Shown piece by piece: positions 33,967 to 43,057 of a DNA stretch of 64,000 nucleotides (within the stretch, counting starts at the first letter, position 1; every line of letters begins with the position of its first letter). Location: the NCBI RefSeq assembly GCF_029601685.1, contig NZ_JARRIR010000001.1:310001-374000 (forward strand), written 5' to 3'. Made by a program: the position numbers and the translations under genes. Source of the stretch: Metarhizobium sp017305935 (GTDB taxonomy: Bacteria > Pseudomonadota > Alphaproteobacteria > Rhizobiales > Rhizobiaceae). The notes below the pieces were generated by a model that worked only from the letters and a program-made list of their open reading frames with translations, ran no database searches and was not told where the DNA came from.

Positions 33967-35607
33967 ATGGCAGCCAAAGAAGTCAAATTCGGCCGCGGCG
34001 CGCGCGAAAAGATGCTGCGCGGCGTCGATATCCTCGCCGATGCCGTCAAGGTAACGCTCGGCCCCAAGGGCCGCAACGTCGTGATCGACAAGTCCTTCGG
34101 CGCTCCGCGCATCACCAAGGACGGCGTTTCGGTCGCCAAGGAAATCGAACTGGACGACAAGTTCGAGAACATGGGCGCACAGCTCGTTCGTGAAGTCGCT
34201 TCCAAGACCAACGACATCGCCGGCGACGGCACCACGACCGCAACCGTTCTCGCCCAGGCGATCGTTCGCGAAGGCCACAAGGCCGTTGCCGCCGGCATGA
34301 ACCCGATGGACCTGAAGCGCGGCATCGACCTCGCCGTCGGCGAAGTCGTCAAGGATCTCCAGGCCAAGGCCAAGAAGATCAACACTTCGGAAGAAGTCGC
34401 CCAGGTCGGCACGATCTCCGCAAACGGCGACAAGCAGGTCGGTCTCGACATTGCCGAAGCCATGCAGAAGGTCGGCAACGAAGGCGTCATCACGGTTGAA
34501 GAAGCCAAGACCGCCGAAACCGAACTCGAAGTCGTCGAAGGCATGCAGTTCGACCGCGGCTACCTCAGCCCCTACTTCGTCACCAATGCCGAGAAGATGG
34601 TCGCCGATCTCGACGACGCCTACATCCTCCTGCACGAAAAGAAGCTTTCGAACCTCCAGGCCATGCTGCCGGTTCTCGAAGCCGTCGTTCAGACCGGCAA
34701 GCCGCTGCTCATCATCGCTGAAGACGTCGAAGGCGAAGCCCTTGCAACGCTCGTCGTCAACAAGCTGCGTGGCGGCCTGAAGATCGCTGCCGTCAAGGCT
34801 CCGGGCTTCGGCGATCGCCGCAAGGCCATGCTCGAAGACATCGCCATCCTGACGGGCGGCACTGTCATCTCCGAAGACCTCGGCATCAAGCTCGAAAACG
34901 TCACGCTCGACATGCTCGGCCGTTCCAAGAAGGTTTCGATCTCCAAGGAAAACACGACGATCGTCGACGGCGCCGGCCAGAAGTCCGACATCGAAGGCCG
35001 CGTTGCCCAGATCAAGGCGCAGATCGAGGAAACCACCTCGGACTACGACCGCGAGAAGCTGCAGGAACGCCTTGCCAAGCTCGCCGGTGGCGTTGCCGTC
35101 ATCCGCGTCGGCGGCTCGACGGAAGTCGAAGTCAAGGAAAAGAAGGACCGCATCGACGACGCGCTCAACGCGACGCGCGCTGCCGTTCAGGAAGGCATCG
35201 TCCCCGGCGGCGGCGTAGCGCTCCTGCGCTCCTCCACCAAGATCACCGCCAAGGGCGAGAACGACGACCAGGAAGCCGGCATCAACATCGTGCGCAAGGC
35301 TCTCCAGTCGCTGGTTCGCCAGATCGCCGAGAACGCAGGTGACGAAGCCTCGATCGTCGTCGGCAAAATCCTCGAGAAGAACGAAGACAACTACGGCTAC
35401 AACGCCCAGACGAGCGAATATGGCGACATGATCTCCATGGGCATCGTCGATCCGGTCAAGGTCGTCCGTACCGCTCTGCAGAACGCCGCTTCGGTTGCCT
35501 CGCTGCTGATCACCACGGAAGCCATGATCGCCGAACTGCCGAAGAAGGATGCCCCCGGCGGCATGCCTGGCGGCATGGGCGGAATGGGCGGCATGGACAT
35601 GATGTAA
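33967..35607 (+). CDS. groEL: Chaperonin GroEL
   Basis: A 546-residue chaperonin subunit with the standard segments: KEVKFGRGAREKMLRGVD, the nucleotide site VTLGPKGRNVVID and DGTTTATVLAQAI, and the flexible GGM-rich C-terminal tail (GGMPGGMGGMGGMDMM). The length is typical. CAGGAG upstream gives a strong ribosome-binding site. Codon use is strongly biased (ATC, GTC, AAG), as in highly expressed genes, unlike the neighbours. Rhizobia often carry several groEL copies; this one has the CIRCE-controlled arrangement. A strong terminator follows. Confidence 0.98.
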   Translation: MAAKEVKFGRGAREKMLRGVDILADAVKVTLGPKGRNVVIDKSFGAPRITKDGVSVAKEIELDDKFENMGAQLVREVASKTNDIAGDGTTTATVLAQAIVREGHKAVAAGMNPMDLKRGIDLAVGEVVKDLQAKAKKINTSEEVAQVGTISANGDKQVGLDIAEAMQKVGNEGVITVEEAKTAETELEVVEGMQFDRGYLSPYFVTNAEKMVADLDDAYILLHEKKLSNLQAMLPVLEAVVQTGKPLLIIAEDVEGEALATLVVNKLRGGLKIAAVKAPGFGDRRKAMLEDIAILTGGTVISEDLGIKLENVTLDMLGRSKKVSISKENTTIVDGAGQKSDIEGRVAQIKAQIEETTSDYDREKLQERLAKLAGGVAVIRVGGSTEVEVKEKKDRIDDALNATRAAVQEGIVPGGGVALLRSSTKITAKGENDDQEAGINIVRKALQSLVRQIAENAGDEASIVVGKILEKNEDNYGYNAQTSEYGDMISMGIVDPVKVVRTALQNAASVASLLITTEAMIAELPKKDAPGGMPGGMGGMGGMDMM

Positions 35608-35651
35608 GGCATCCAGCCTTACATCTGAGCCATCCGGTTCAGGTTACGGAA

Positions 35652-35679
35652 AAGGCGGGTCGCGAGACCCGCCTTTTTT
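35652..35679 (+). terminator. Terminator of the groESL operon
   Basis: AAGGCGGGTC-GCGA-GACCCGCCTT, a perfect 10-bp stem with a tetraloop, followed by a run of T (TTTTTT in total from 35674). A classic intrinsic terminator 45 bases after groEL. Confidence 0.95.
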
Positions 35680-36087
35680 GTTTGCGGAAATTCCAAAGCT
35701 TTTTTCCATCGAGCATTTTTTCACCTAAACCCGCCAGAACACGTCTACATCGCAACGAAGAGGGCGCCTATCGCCACTTCGTTTCAAGTGACGGGCTCTG
35801 CATTTTTTGACGTATCGGCGTATGGATGTCACAGCCTTGTTCCCTGAACCTTCAGGATGTTTTACGCCGACCATGTCGTCGTCGGATGAATAGAAAAACG
35901 AGATCGCAGCACCGATAGCTTTTCGCGTTCCATCGTATCAAATCATGTGCCTCCCGATCGTTCGTCCATTTTGTGAACGATATGTCTCCAATCGTTTATC
36001 TTTCCAAAACAGTAAAAATGGGCAAATTGACGCAAGACAGTTTTTCGTGGCCGATGCCGTGCCGCAGACCCCAACAGGAGTTTCCCG
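35680..36087. other. Non-coding region between groEL terminator and doxX
   Basis: About 400 bases with no convincing gene. It is lower in GC than the surroundings and contains a regulatory-looking cluster near its right end (35957-36000). No tRNA or repeat was recognised. Short open frames here lack ribosome-binding sites and family similarity. Confidence 0.6.
35957..36000 (+). promoter_or_regulatory. Three-half-site operator-like cluster and possible promoter upstream of doxX
   Basis: ATCGTTC (35957-35963) and GAACGAT (35975-35981) are a perfect 7-base inverted repeat 11 bases apart, and ATCGTTT (35991-35997) is a third half-site. A possible promoter TTGTGA (35971-35976) with TTTATC (35995-36000) overlaps them at an 18-base spacing. 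The arrangement suggests a repressor or redox-regulator site (inference). Confidence 0.5.
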
Positions 36088-36531
36088 ATGTCTTCGCCCA
36101 ATAGCGCCCTTCTCCTTCTCGCGCGCGTTCTGCTTTCGTTTATGTTCATCTATTCCGGCTTCGGCAAGCTGATGGATGCCGCCGGGACGGCGGGGATGAT
36201 TGCGGGAGCCGGCCTGCCGGCCGCGACCGCGCTTGCCTATCTCGCCGGCCTGTTCGAACTGGTCGCCGGCCTCGCCGTGCTCGTCGGTTTCCAGACGAAG
36301 ATCGTCGGCTGGGCGCTGGCGGTGTTCTGCGTGTTCACCGGCCTCGTCTTCCATAGCAGCGCCATCAACGTTCCGGATTTCCCGGCCGCCGCCAATGGCT
36401 GGCTGACCGTGCTCAACCAGATCATGCTGATGAAGAACATCACGCTGGCCGGCGCCTATATCCTGCTCGCCACCGTCGGCGCCGGCGCCTATTCGCTGGA
36501 TGCCCGTCGCGGCGTGGCAACGCTCGCCTGA
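36088..36531 (+). CDS. DoxX-family membrane protein
   Basis: A 147-residue membrane protein with four hydrophobic segments: LLLLARVLLSFMFIYSGFGK near the start, then ALAYLAGLFELVAGLAVLVG, WALAVFCVFTGLVF and a last one near ITLAGAYILLATVG. This is the DoxX/YphA family; members in proteobacteria are linked to redox or thiosulfate metabolism, but the exact role is unknown. AGGAG lies nine bases before the ATG. It stands alone with its own operator-like upstream region and a perfect terminator. Confidence 0.88.
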   Translation: MSSPNSALLLLARVLLSFMFIYSGFGKLMDAAGTAGMIAGAGLPAATALAYLAGLFELVAGLAVLVGFQTKIVGWALAVFCVFTGLVFHSSAINVPDFPAAANGWLTVLNQIMLMKNITLAGAYILLATVGAGAYSLDARRGVATLA

Positions 36532-36548
36532 TTTTCGACATTCCAAGC

Positions 36549-36582
36549 AAAAGGCCCGCCGGAGCGATCCGGCGGGCCTTTT
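36549..36582. terminator. Bidirectional terminator between doxX and hisG
   Basis: A 15-bp perfect stem (AAAAGGCCCGCCGGA with TCCGGCGGGCCTTTT) and a GCGA loop. The A-run on one side and T-run on the other serve both convergent transcription units, doxX and hisS-hisZ-hisG. Confidence 0.95.
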
Positions 36583-36604
36583 GCTGTTTTGGAAACCGCA
36601 GCGT

Positions 36605-37300
36605 TCACAAGGCGCGGCGCACTGCTTCGACGATCCGTTTCACCCGTGCGTCCGCCTCGTGCTCCGGCTTGCGGGCGCGCACCAGGCAGGCCTGCGAGCG
36701 CAGGATGACGCCGTCGGAGAGGATTTTCAGGTGGTTGGCGGTAAGCGTCGAGCCGGTGGAGGTGATATCGACGATGATATCCGCCTGCCCTGCCGCCGGC
36801 GCGCCCTCGGTGGCGCCCAGGCTTTCGACGATGCGATAGAGCTGGATGCCGTGGCTGCCGGAAAAATGCTGCTGCGTCAGCCGCCAGTATTTCGTGGCGA
36901 TGGTCAGGCGGCGATGGTGGCGGGCGCGGAAATCGGCGGCGACATCGCCAAGATCGGCCATGCTGTCGACATCCACCCAGATTTCCGGCACGGCGACCAC
37001 CACATCCGCATGGCCGAAGCCGAGGCGGGCGCAGAACTCGACGCGGGCATCGACTTCCGCCATCTGCTCGCGCATCAGATCCTCGCCGGTGACGCCGAAA
37101 TCGACGCTGCCATTACCCAGCTCGCGCGAGATTTCCGAGGCCGAAAGGAAAGCGATCTCGATATCGTCGAAACCCTCGACACGGCCGCGATAGGAGCGCT
37201 CATTGCCGACGGCGACGATCTTCAGGCCGGCGCGCTCGAAGATCGCGGCCGAATCCTCCTTCATGCGCCCCTTGGAGGGCACGGCGATGGTGATGGTCAT
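36605..37300 (-). CDS. hisG: ATP phosphoribosyltransferase, short form
   Basis: Catalyses the first step of histidine synthesis, joining ATP and PRPP. The 231-residue short form lacks the C-terminal allosteric domain and depends on HisZ. Motifs: ITIAVPSKGRMKEDS, the PRPP loop ADIIVDITSTGSTL and ELGNGSVDFGVTG. Its ATG overlaps the hisZ stop (ATGA, 37297-37300), so synthesis of the two subunits is coupled. The frame is open 12 codons upstream, but that would overlap hisZ more. Last gene of the histidine unit before the bidirectional terminator. Confidence 0.96.
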   Translation of the reverse strand: MTITIAVPSKGRMKEDSAAIFERAGLKIVAVGNERSYRGRVEGFDDIEIAFLSASEISRELGNGSVDFGVTGEDLMREQMAEVDARVEFCARLGFGHADVVVAVPEIWVDVDSMADLGDVAADFRARHHRRLTIATKYWRLTQQHFSGSHGIQLYRIVESLGATEGAPAAGQADIIVDITSTGSTLTANHLKILSDGVILRSQACLVRARKPEHEADARVKRIVEAVRRAL

Positions 37301-38418
37301 GAGCGCGCCCTTTCCGCCTCGATCCGGTCCAGCCACAAGGCGAAGCCGACCGCCGGGATATGGCTCGACGCGCCGAGCAGCGTCATCAGTCGGTCAAAGC
37401 GCCCGCCGCCGGCAAGAACGGCCTGGCTTTCGCCTGCCGTCACCTCGAAGACGAGGCCGGTGTAATAATCCAGCGGACGGCCGAAGGCGGCGCGGTAAAC
37501 GATCGGCGCGACATCGATGCCGGCGGCTTCCAGCGCGCGCAGCCGCGCCTCGAAGGCGGCGACCGCCGGTCCGAGATGCAGGCCGGCGGCATCGGCAAAG
37601 CCGGCAAGGGCTGCCGGCGCTTCGGCCAGCGGCAGTTCCAGCGACAGGAATTCGCGCAGCAGCAGCAGCACGGACTCGTCCAGCTTCGTCTGCGCCAGCG
37701 ACAGTTTTTCACGCAGGCGGGCGGCGATTTCGGCGGGCGCGCGGCTGGCATTGGTGGAATAGCCGGTCGCCTGCATGGTCTCGTCGAGATGGGCGATCAA
37801 GCCCGCATCGTCGCCGGATTGCGCCAGTTCCAGTGTCTTTGGGTCGATGCCTGATATCGGCAGCGGGCTGGCAAGCGTTTGCAGCCATTGCTCGATTCTA
37901 TCAGGGTTGCCGAAGGCATGGATCAGCCGCTTCTGCCAGCCGAGGGGCAGGCCGAGCGCCTTCACCACCGCTTCGAAAACCGCCTGGTCGCCCAGCGTTA
38001 CCTTGAGCGTCTTGCCGGGCAGCAGCAGTTTCAGGATGCCCATGGCATCGCCAATGGCGCGGGCATCGGCCGACGCCGTATCGCCATCGCCGAGATCCTC
38101 GATACCCGCCTGGAAGAATTCATTGGGGCCGTCGCGACGCTGACGAAAAACCTCGCCAAGATAGGCGTAGCGCTTCGGCGTGCCCATGGCGCTTTCGATA
38201 TGGCGCAGGCAGACGGGAATGGTGAATTCCGGGCGCAGGCAGAGGTTTTCGCCGGTCTCGCTTTCGGTGAGGAAGATGCGACGGCGGAGATCCTCGCCGG
38301 CCATGTCGAGAAAGGGTTCGGCCGGCTGGATGATGGGCGTATCGACGCGCTCGGTGCCGCGCGAGACGAAATCGGCCAGCAGCGCAGCGGAGAATCCGGG
38401 CAGGTTGATCAGCGCCAT
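37297..38418 (-). CDS. hisZ: ATP phosphoribosyltransferase regulatory subunit
   Basis: A 373-residue histidyl-tRNA-synthetase paralogue without aminoacylation function; it forms an octamer with short HisG and carries histidine feedback inhibition. Visible are the class II core with PIIQPAEPFLDMAGEDLRRR, GYVFR-like FRQRRDGPNEFFQAGIEDLG and DYYTGLVFEVTAGES, without the C-terminal anticodon-binding domain. It is flanked by hisS and hisG in one unit; a dispersed repeat (38441-38485) fills the short gap after hisS. Confidence 0.95.
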   Translation of the reverse strand: MALINLPGFSAALLADFVSRGTERVDTPIIQPAEPFLDMAGEDLRRRIFLTESETGENLCLRPEFTIPVCLRHIESAMGTPKRYAYLGEVFRQRRDGPNEFFQAGIEDLGDGDTASADARAIGDAMGILKLLLPGKTLKVTLGDQAVFEAVVKALGLPLGWQKRLIHAFGNPDRIEQWLQTLASPLPISGIDPKTLELAQSGDDAGLIAHLDETMQATGYSTNASRAPAEIAARLREKLSLAQTKLDESVLLLLREFLSLELPLAEAPAALAGFADAAGLHLGPAVAAFEARLRALEAAGIDVAPIVYRAAFGRPLDYYTGLVFEVTAGESQAVLAGGGRFDRLMTLLGASSHIPAVGFALWLDRIEAERARS

Positions 38419-38440
38419 AGGAACATCTCTTTGTTTTGAC

Positions 38441-38485
38441 GCATGTCGTTCTCACAAAACCGCATCACACTTTTGCGCGACATGC
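38441..38485 (+). repeat. Dispersed palindromic repeat (copy F) between hisS and hisZ
   Basis: Begins GCATGTCG and ends CGACATGC, centre ACAAAACCGCATCACACTTTTG. The arms differ from the usual GCATTTCC/GGAAATGC, but both sides changed together so the stem is kept. It is preceded by TCTCTTTGTTTTGAC, as at other copies. It ends 1 base before the hisS stop codon. Confidence 0.85.
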
Positions 38486-38486
38486 A

Positions 38487-40001
38487 TCAGCCTGCCCGAC
38501 GCCGGTCTTCGGCCTGCGCTTCGAGGATTTCGCGCACCTTTGCGACCAGTTCGGCCTCCGGCACGATCTCCTGCGCCACGCGCGCCTCGCGCCAGGTGGC
38601 ATTGTCCTCGATTTCGCCGGCGAGACGCTTGCCCTCGATCAGATCCTTGATCTGCACCACGCCCTGCGCCCGCTCGTCGCCGCCCTGGATGATGGCGACA
38701 GGGCAATCGCGGCGGTCGGCATATTTGAGCTGGTTGCCGAATTTCTTCCAGTTGCCCTGATACATTTCAGCGCGAATGCCCTCGGCGCGCAGCGCCTGCG
38801 TGAAGCGCTGGTAGCGGCCCATGCTCTCAGTATCGCCATCCATGACGGTGATCAGCACCGGGGCGATCACCTGATCCTGGCCAAGCTTGCCGAGGTTCTT
38901 CAGCGCCGTCATCAGGCGGGAGACGCCGATGGAGAAGCCGGTCGCCGGCACGGGCTGGCCCATGAAGCGCGAGACGAGACCGTCATACCGCCCGCCGCCG
39001 CCGACGGAGCCGAACACGACCTTTTCGCCCTTCTCGTTGGTGACGTCGAACAGCAGTTCGGCCTCGTAGACCGGGCCGGTATAATATTCGAGGCCGCGCA
39101 CGACGGAAGGGTCGATCTTGACGCGATCGGAGGCGTAGCCGGCGCCGGTCACCAGCGCGCCGATCATGTTGAGTTCCTCGACGCCTTCGCCGCCCTTGGA
39201 GGTACCGGCCACCAGTTCGGCGAGAGCGCCGGCGCTTTCCGCGTAATCCTTGATGCCGACGAAGAACAGCACCTTGGCGATCTGGTCGTCGTCAAGGCCC
39301 GCGCCCTTGGTGAAGTCGCCGGACTCGTCCTTGCGGCCCGGGCCGAGCAGCAGCTTGACGCCTTCGGGGCCGAACTTGTCGAGCTTGTCGATGGCGCGCA
39401 GCACATTGAGGCGCTGGCCGGCCTTGTCCTCCCCGCCGAGGCCGATGGCTTCGAGCACGCCATCCAAAACCTTGCGGTTGTTGACGCGGATGACGTAATC
39501 GCCGCGCTTGATGCCGAGCGCTTCCAGCGTATCGGCCATCATCATGCACATTTCGGCATCGGCCTGCGCGCCGGCGGCACCGACCGTATCGGCATCGAAC
39601 TGCATGAACTGGCGGAAGCGGCCGGGGCCGGGCTTCTCGTTGCGGAAGACGTAGCCGGCGCGATAGGTGCGGTAGGGAAGCTGGATTTCCTGGAAATTCT
39701 CAGCGACATGGCGGGCGAGCGGCGCGGTCAGGTCGTAGCGCAGGCTCATCCACTGGTCGTCGTCGTCCTGCAGCGAGAACACGCCTTCGTTGGGGCGGTC
39801 GCTGTCGGGCAGGAATTTGCCGAGCGCATCGGTATATTCGAACAGCGGCGTCTCCACCGGGTCGAAGCCGTAGCGTTCGTAGACCTCGCGGATCTTGCCC
39901 GTCATCTCGTTGACGGCGCGGATATCGGCAGCCGACCGGTCGACGAAGCCGCGCGGCAGGCGGGCCTTGAGTTTTTGCGGTTTCTTCGACTTGTCGTTCA
40001 T
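38487..40001 (-). CDS. hisS: Histidyl-tRNA synthetase
   Basis: A 504-residue class II synthetase. Motif 2 region YRAGYVFRNEKPGPGRFRQFMQ, the HisA segment around RGLEYYTGPVYEAEL and motif 3 GGRYDGLVSRFMGQPVPATGFSIG-type loop are visible (GGGGRYDGL, then GFSIGVSRL), followed by a C-terminal anticodon-binding domain (PVLITVMDGD to end). It is longer than the E. coli enzyme (424) but typical for rhizobia. Start at ATG 40001; an upstream TTG is unlikely. First gene of hisS-hisZ-hisG. Confidence 0.95.
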   Translation of the reverse strand: MNDKSKKPQKLKARLPRGFVDRSAADIRAVNEMTGKIREVYERYGFDPVETPLFEYTDALGKFLPDSDRPNEGVFSLQDDDDQWMSLRYDLTAPLARHVAENFQEIQLPYRTYRAGYVFRNEKPGPGRFRQFMQFDADTVGAAGAQADAEMCMMMADTLEALGIKRGDYVIRVNNRKVLDGVLEAIGLGGEDKAGQRLNVLRAIDKLDKFGPEGVKLLLGPGRKDESGDFTKGAGLDDDQIAKVLFFVGIKDYAESAGALAELVAGTSKGGEGVEELNMIGALVTGAGYASDRVKIDPSVVRGLEYYTGPVYEAELLFDVTNEKGEKVVFGSVGGGGRYDGLVSRFMGQPVPATGFSIGVSRLMTALKNLGKLGQDQVIAPVLITVMDGDTESMGRYQRFTQALRAEGIRAEMYQGNWKKFGNQLKYADRRDCPVAIIQGGDERAQGVVQIKDLIEGKRLAGEIEDNATWREARVAQEIVPEAELVAKVREILEAQAEDRRRAG

Positions 40002-40201
40002 GATGCGCAACCGGTCCGTTCTGGTCTCTCAAACTGTGCCGGTGTCTTAGAATATGAAGGCGGGAGCGGCAAGGGCGAAGGCTGGCGACGGGGCTCCCCG
40101 AGTGCTATATTCCGCCGCAAGCCAGCCAGGATTGATTTTGTCCGTGAACAAACGCGTCGCCATCGAGATCGGCCATCGCTCCGCCGTCTATCGATAGAAG
40201 C

Positions 40202-41008
40202 ATGATCCTCGAAGCGCTCAATTATCTCGCCAGCCTGCCTGTGACCGCGTCGATGCATCGCGGTTTCGTGCGTGGGTCGGTCAATCTCTGGTCGCGAGCG
40301 CGGCGGTGTGCTTCGGACTGGGCGGAGCATGAGCGGCACTGCCATGACGCGGTGCGGGCGGAGGTTGCCGGGTTGCGGCAGCGGCGCACCGTCGTCGTGC
40401 TCGGCTCCGGGCTGTTGCGGGATGTGCCAGTCGAGGAATTGTCGCGGCAATTCGATACCGTCGTGCTCGTCGATCTCGTGCATCTGGCTTCGGTGCGGCT
40501 ATGGCTCAAGGCAAAGGGGCTTAAAAATGTGCGGCTGATCGAGCGGGATATTTCCGGGTTCGATGCCGTCGTCGCCGGCAAGGAGCCGGAGCCGCTGGCA
40601 TTTCTGCGGCAGGTTCCCTATCTCGATCTGGTGGTTTCGGCCAATGTGCTGTCGCAGATCGGCATTGGCGCCGGGCGCAAATCGGAGGCGGCGGGATTGC
40701 CGCAGGCAGTGGTGCCGCGGCTGATCGCGGCGCATCTCGAAGGTTTGAGCGCCCTGCCCGCTTATGTCTGCCTGTTGACCGACATCGGTTTCCGGGTGGT
40801 GGATCGCACCGGCAAGCTGCATCAGGAGGTCGACCTGCTGCATGGCATCGCGCCGCCTGCGGAAACGGCGCGCTGGTCCTGGCCGGTGATCCCGACCGGC
40901 GAGGCCAGCCGCGACTATCAGGTCGTCCACACCGTCATCGCCAGCCGGATGCAGCCCGCACCAAAGGCGGCGGACAGGGCGGACGCAAAGCATGGAGACA
41001 GAGCATGA
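40202..41008 (+). CDS. Rossmann-fold protein of unknown function (methyltransferase-like)
   Basis: A 268-residue soluble protein with no assigned name. The middle segment TVVVLGSGLLRDVPVEEL followed by VVLVDLVHLASVRLWLK resembles the nucleotide- or S-adenosylmethionine-binding loop of class I methyltransferases (glycine-rich turn, then an acidic residue ending strand 2). PYLDLVVSANVLSQI may be strand 4. No catalytic motif was recognised. The ribosome-binding site is weak. Its stop overlaps the start of the following HAD gene (ATGA), so the two are coupled. Divergent from hisS. Confidence 0.65.
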   Translation: MILEALNYLASLPVTASMHRGFVRGSVNLWSRARRCASDWAEHERHCHDAVRAEVAGLRQRRTVVVLGSGLLRDVPVEELSRQFDTVVLVDLVHLASVRLWLKAKGLKNVRLIERDISGFDAVVAGKEPEPLAFLRQVPYLDLVVSANVLSQIGIGAGRKSEAAGLPQAVVPRLIAAHLEGLSALPAYVCLLTDIGFRVVDRTGKLHQEVDLLHGIAPPAETARWSWPVIPTGEASRDYQVVHTVIASRMQPAPKAADRADAKHGDRA

Positions 41009-41709
41009 CCGCACGCAACCTGACGGCCATCGGCTTCGACGCCGACGACACGCTGTGGCAGAACGAGCAATATTACCGGCTGACGGAGCAGCATTTCACC
41101 GAACTGCTGTCCGATTTCGCTGAGGGCGAGCAGATTTCCAGCCAACTCCTCGAAGCGGAAAAGCGCAACCTCGATTTTTATGGTTTCGGCATCAAGGGGT
41201 TTACATTGTCGATGATCGAGACGGCGATCGAGATCACCCAAGGCAAGGCGCCGGCCGAAATCATCGAAAAAATCCTCGGCATCGGCCGTGACTTGCTGCG
41301 CCATCCGGTCGAGACCCTGCCGCATGTGCAGGAGACGCTGGAGAGTCTTGCCGGGCGCTATTTCCTCGTCATGATTACCAAGGGCGACCTGTTCGACCAG
41401 GAGCGCAAGCTGGCGCAATCCGGCCTCGGCGATTATTTCGATGCGGTGGAGATCGTCTCCGACAAGTCCGCCGTCACCTACCGCCGCATCTTCTCCAAAC
41501 TCGCGGACGGCCCCGAGCGCTCGATGATGATCGGCAATTCACTGAAATCCGACATCGTGCCGGCGATTGCCGCCGGCGCCTACGGCGTCTTCGTGCCGCA
41601 TGAGCTGACCTGGGTGTTCGAGCATGTGGAGCCGCCGGCGGATGCGCCGCGCTTTCGGCGCATCGTTCACCTCGGCGAACTCGGGCCACTGCTCGACGGG
41701 ATCGAGTAG
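41005..41709 (+). CDS. HAD-superfamily hydrolase
   Basis: A 234-residue HAD hydrolase with motif I GFDADDTLWQNEQYY (nucleophile D12, acid D14), motif II threonine in MITKGDLFDQE, a lysine further on (VSDKSAV) and motif III MIGNSLKSDIVPAIAAG, with a helical cap between I and II. Resembles haloacid-dehalogenase/phosphatase proteins such as YjjG-type nucleotidases. The N-terminal ATG overlaps the upstream unknown gene. Followed by a dispersed repeat. Substrate unknown. Confidence 0.85.
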   Translation: MTARNLTAIGFDADDTLWQNEQYYRLTEQHFTELLSDFAEGEQISSQLLEAEKRNLDFYGFGIKGFTLSMIETAIEITQGKAPAEIIEKILGIGRDLLRHPVETLPHVQETLESLAGRYFLVMITKGDLFDQERKLAQSGLGDYFDAVEIVSDKSAVTYRRIFSKLADGPERSMMIGNSLKSDIVPAIAAGAYGVFVPHELTWVFEHVEPPADAPRFRRIVHLGELGPLLDGIE

Positions 41710-41721
41710 TATATTCTTGCC

Positions 41722-41764
41722 CAATTCCGGACGCAAAACCGCTTCACTCCTTTGCTGGAATTGC
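41722..41764 (+). repeat. Dispersed palindromic repeat (copy E)
   Basis: Begins CAATTCC and ends GGAATTG, centre GCAAAACCGCTTCACTCCTTT. Both arms differ from the usual ATTTCC/GGAAAT in a compensating way. It ends 2 bases before the stop codon of the convergent secreted-protein gene. Confidence 0.8.
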
Positions 41765-41766
41765 TT

Positions 41767-42198
41767 TCAAGGCCTGATATCCAGCGTCACCGTATAGGGC
41801 GCGCCCAGCCCACGGCGGCGGGCGACGCGGGAATAATAGGGGCGGATCAGCCAGGTGGTGTTCTTGGCCACCGGCAGCGCCTTGACGTTGCCGTCGTCGT
41901 CGCTGCTGTAGAAGGCGTCCTCGTCAGTCTTGGAAACGTCGAACATCACCAGATAGGTGAAGCGGCTCGGCGTCCAGAAATTGACGCCGACCTTTTCGCC
42001 GGCGCGCACATGCAGCGAATAGACCAGCCCCTTGCCGTCGCGCGTCCAGCCTTTCAGCTGCACCGGCTTGCCGGGCAACACCTCGATCGGCACGAGACGC
42101 TCGCCCTTGTAGAGATTGGGATGCGGCGGATCGGCCAAGGCCGCTCCGGCAAGGCAGGCAAAAACGGCGGCGACGGCAAGGCGGATGAGGTGATGCAT
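41767..42198 (-). CDS. Secreted protein of unknown function
   Basis: A 143-residue protein with a Sec signal peptide (MHHLIR, then a hydrophobic stretch AVAAVFACLAGAALA, cut before DPP). The mature part includes VPIEVLPGKPVQLKGWTRDG and KVGVNFWTPSRFTYLVMFDVS, suggesting a beta-rich small domain. No known family recognised. Start taken at ATG 42198. A GTG at 42222 would overlap the tag stop (GTGA) and is a real alternative. Downstream of tag on the same strand; probably periplasmic. Confidence 0.7.
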   Translation of the reverse strand: MHHLIRLAVAAVFACLAGAALADPPHPNLYKGERLVPIEVLPGKPVQLKGWTRDGKGLVYSLHVRAGEKVGVNFWTPSRFTYLVMFDVSKTDEDAFYSSDDDGNVKALPVAKNTTWLIRPYYSRVARRRGLGAPYTVTLDIRP

Positions 42199-42218
42199 GC
42201 GGCGATCAAACCAGCTTT

Positions 42219-42848
<630 letters not shown>

Positions 42849-42914
42849 TGTCAAGCCTTCCTGATCCACTCGGAGGGCTGCTTTACCATTTGCTGACTCT
42901 CTTTCCAAACCCGG

Positions 42915-43017
42915 CGATAACCCTGACGAAAGGTTTATCCGGCGCGGGGCATTTTCATTGGAGACGTTTACCTTTGACTCAAGAGGCGGTGCGAGCATCG
43001 GGCCAACAGGGTTATCG
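42915..43017. repeat. Long-range 11-bp inverted repeat upstream of the L,D-transpeptidases
   Basis: CGATAACCCTG (42915-42925) and CAGGGTTATCG (43007-43017), perfect arms 81 bases apart. Between them AAAGGT (42929-42934) and ACCTTT (42970-42975) form a second nested pair. It ends 40 bases before the first transpeptidase start, so it could be a leader structure or a pair of operator half-sites. Confidence 0.6.
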
Positions 43018-43057
43018 AAACCTTGCTTCCCCAGGTCAAACGTAAAGAGTCCCGACC

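Noticed and set aside
40138..40197. Short leader-peptide-like frame (TTG start, TAG stop) before the 40202 gene
   Set aside because: No ribosome-binding site, no run of regulatory codons and no terminator-antiterminator structure seen.
38436..40205. Long + strand frame opposite hisS
   Set aside because: hisS has complete class II motifs on the minus strand; no protein family fits the opposite frame.
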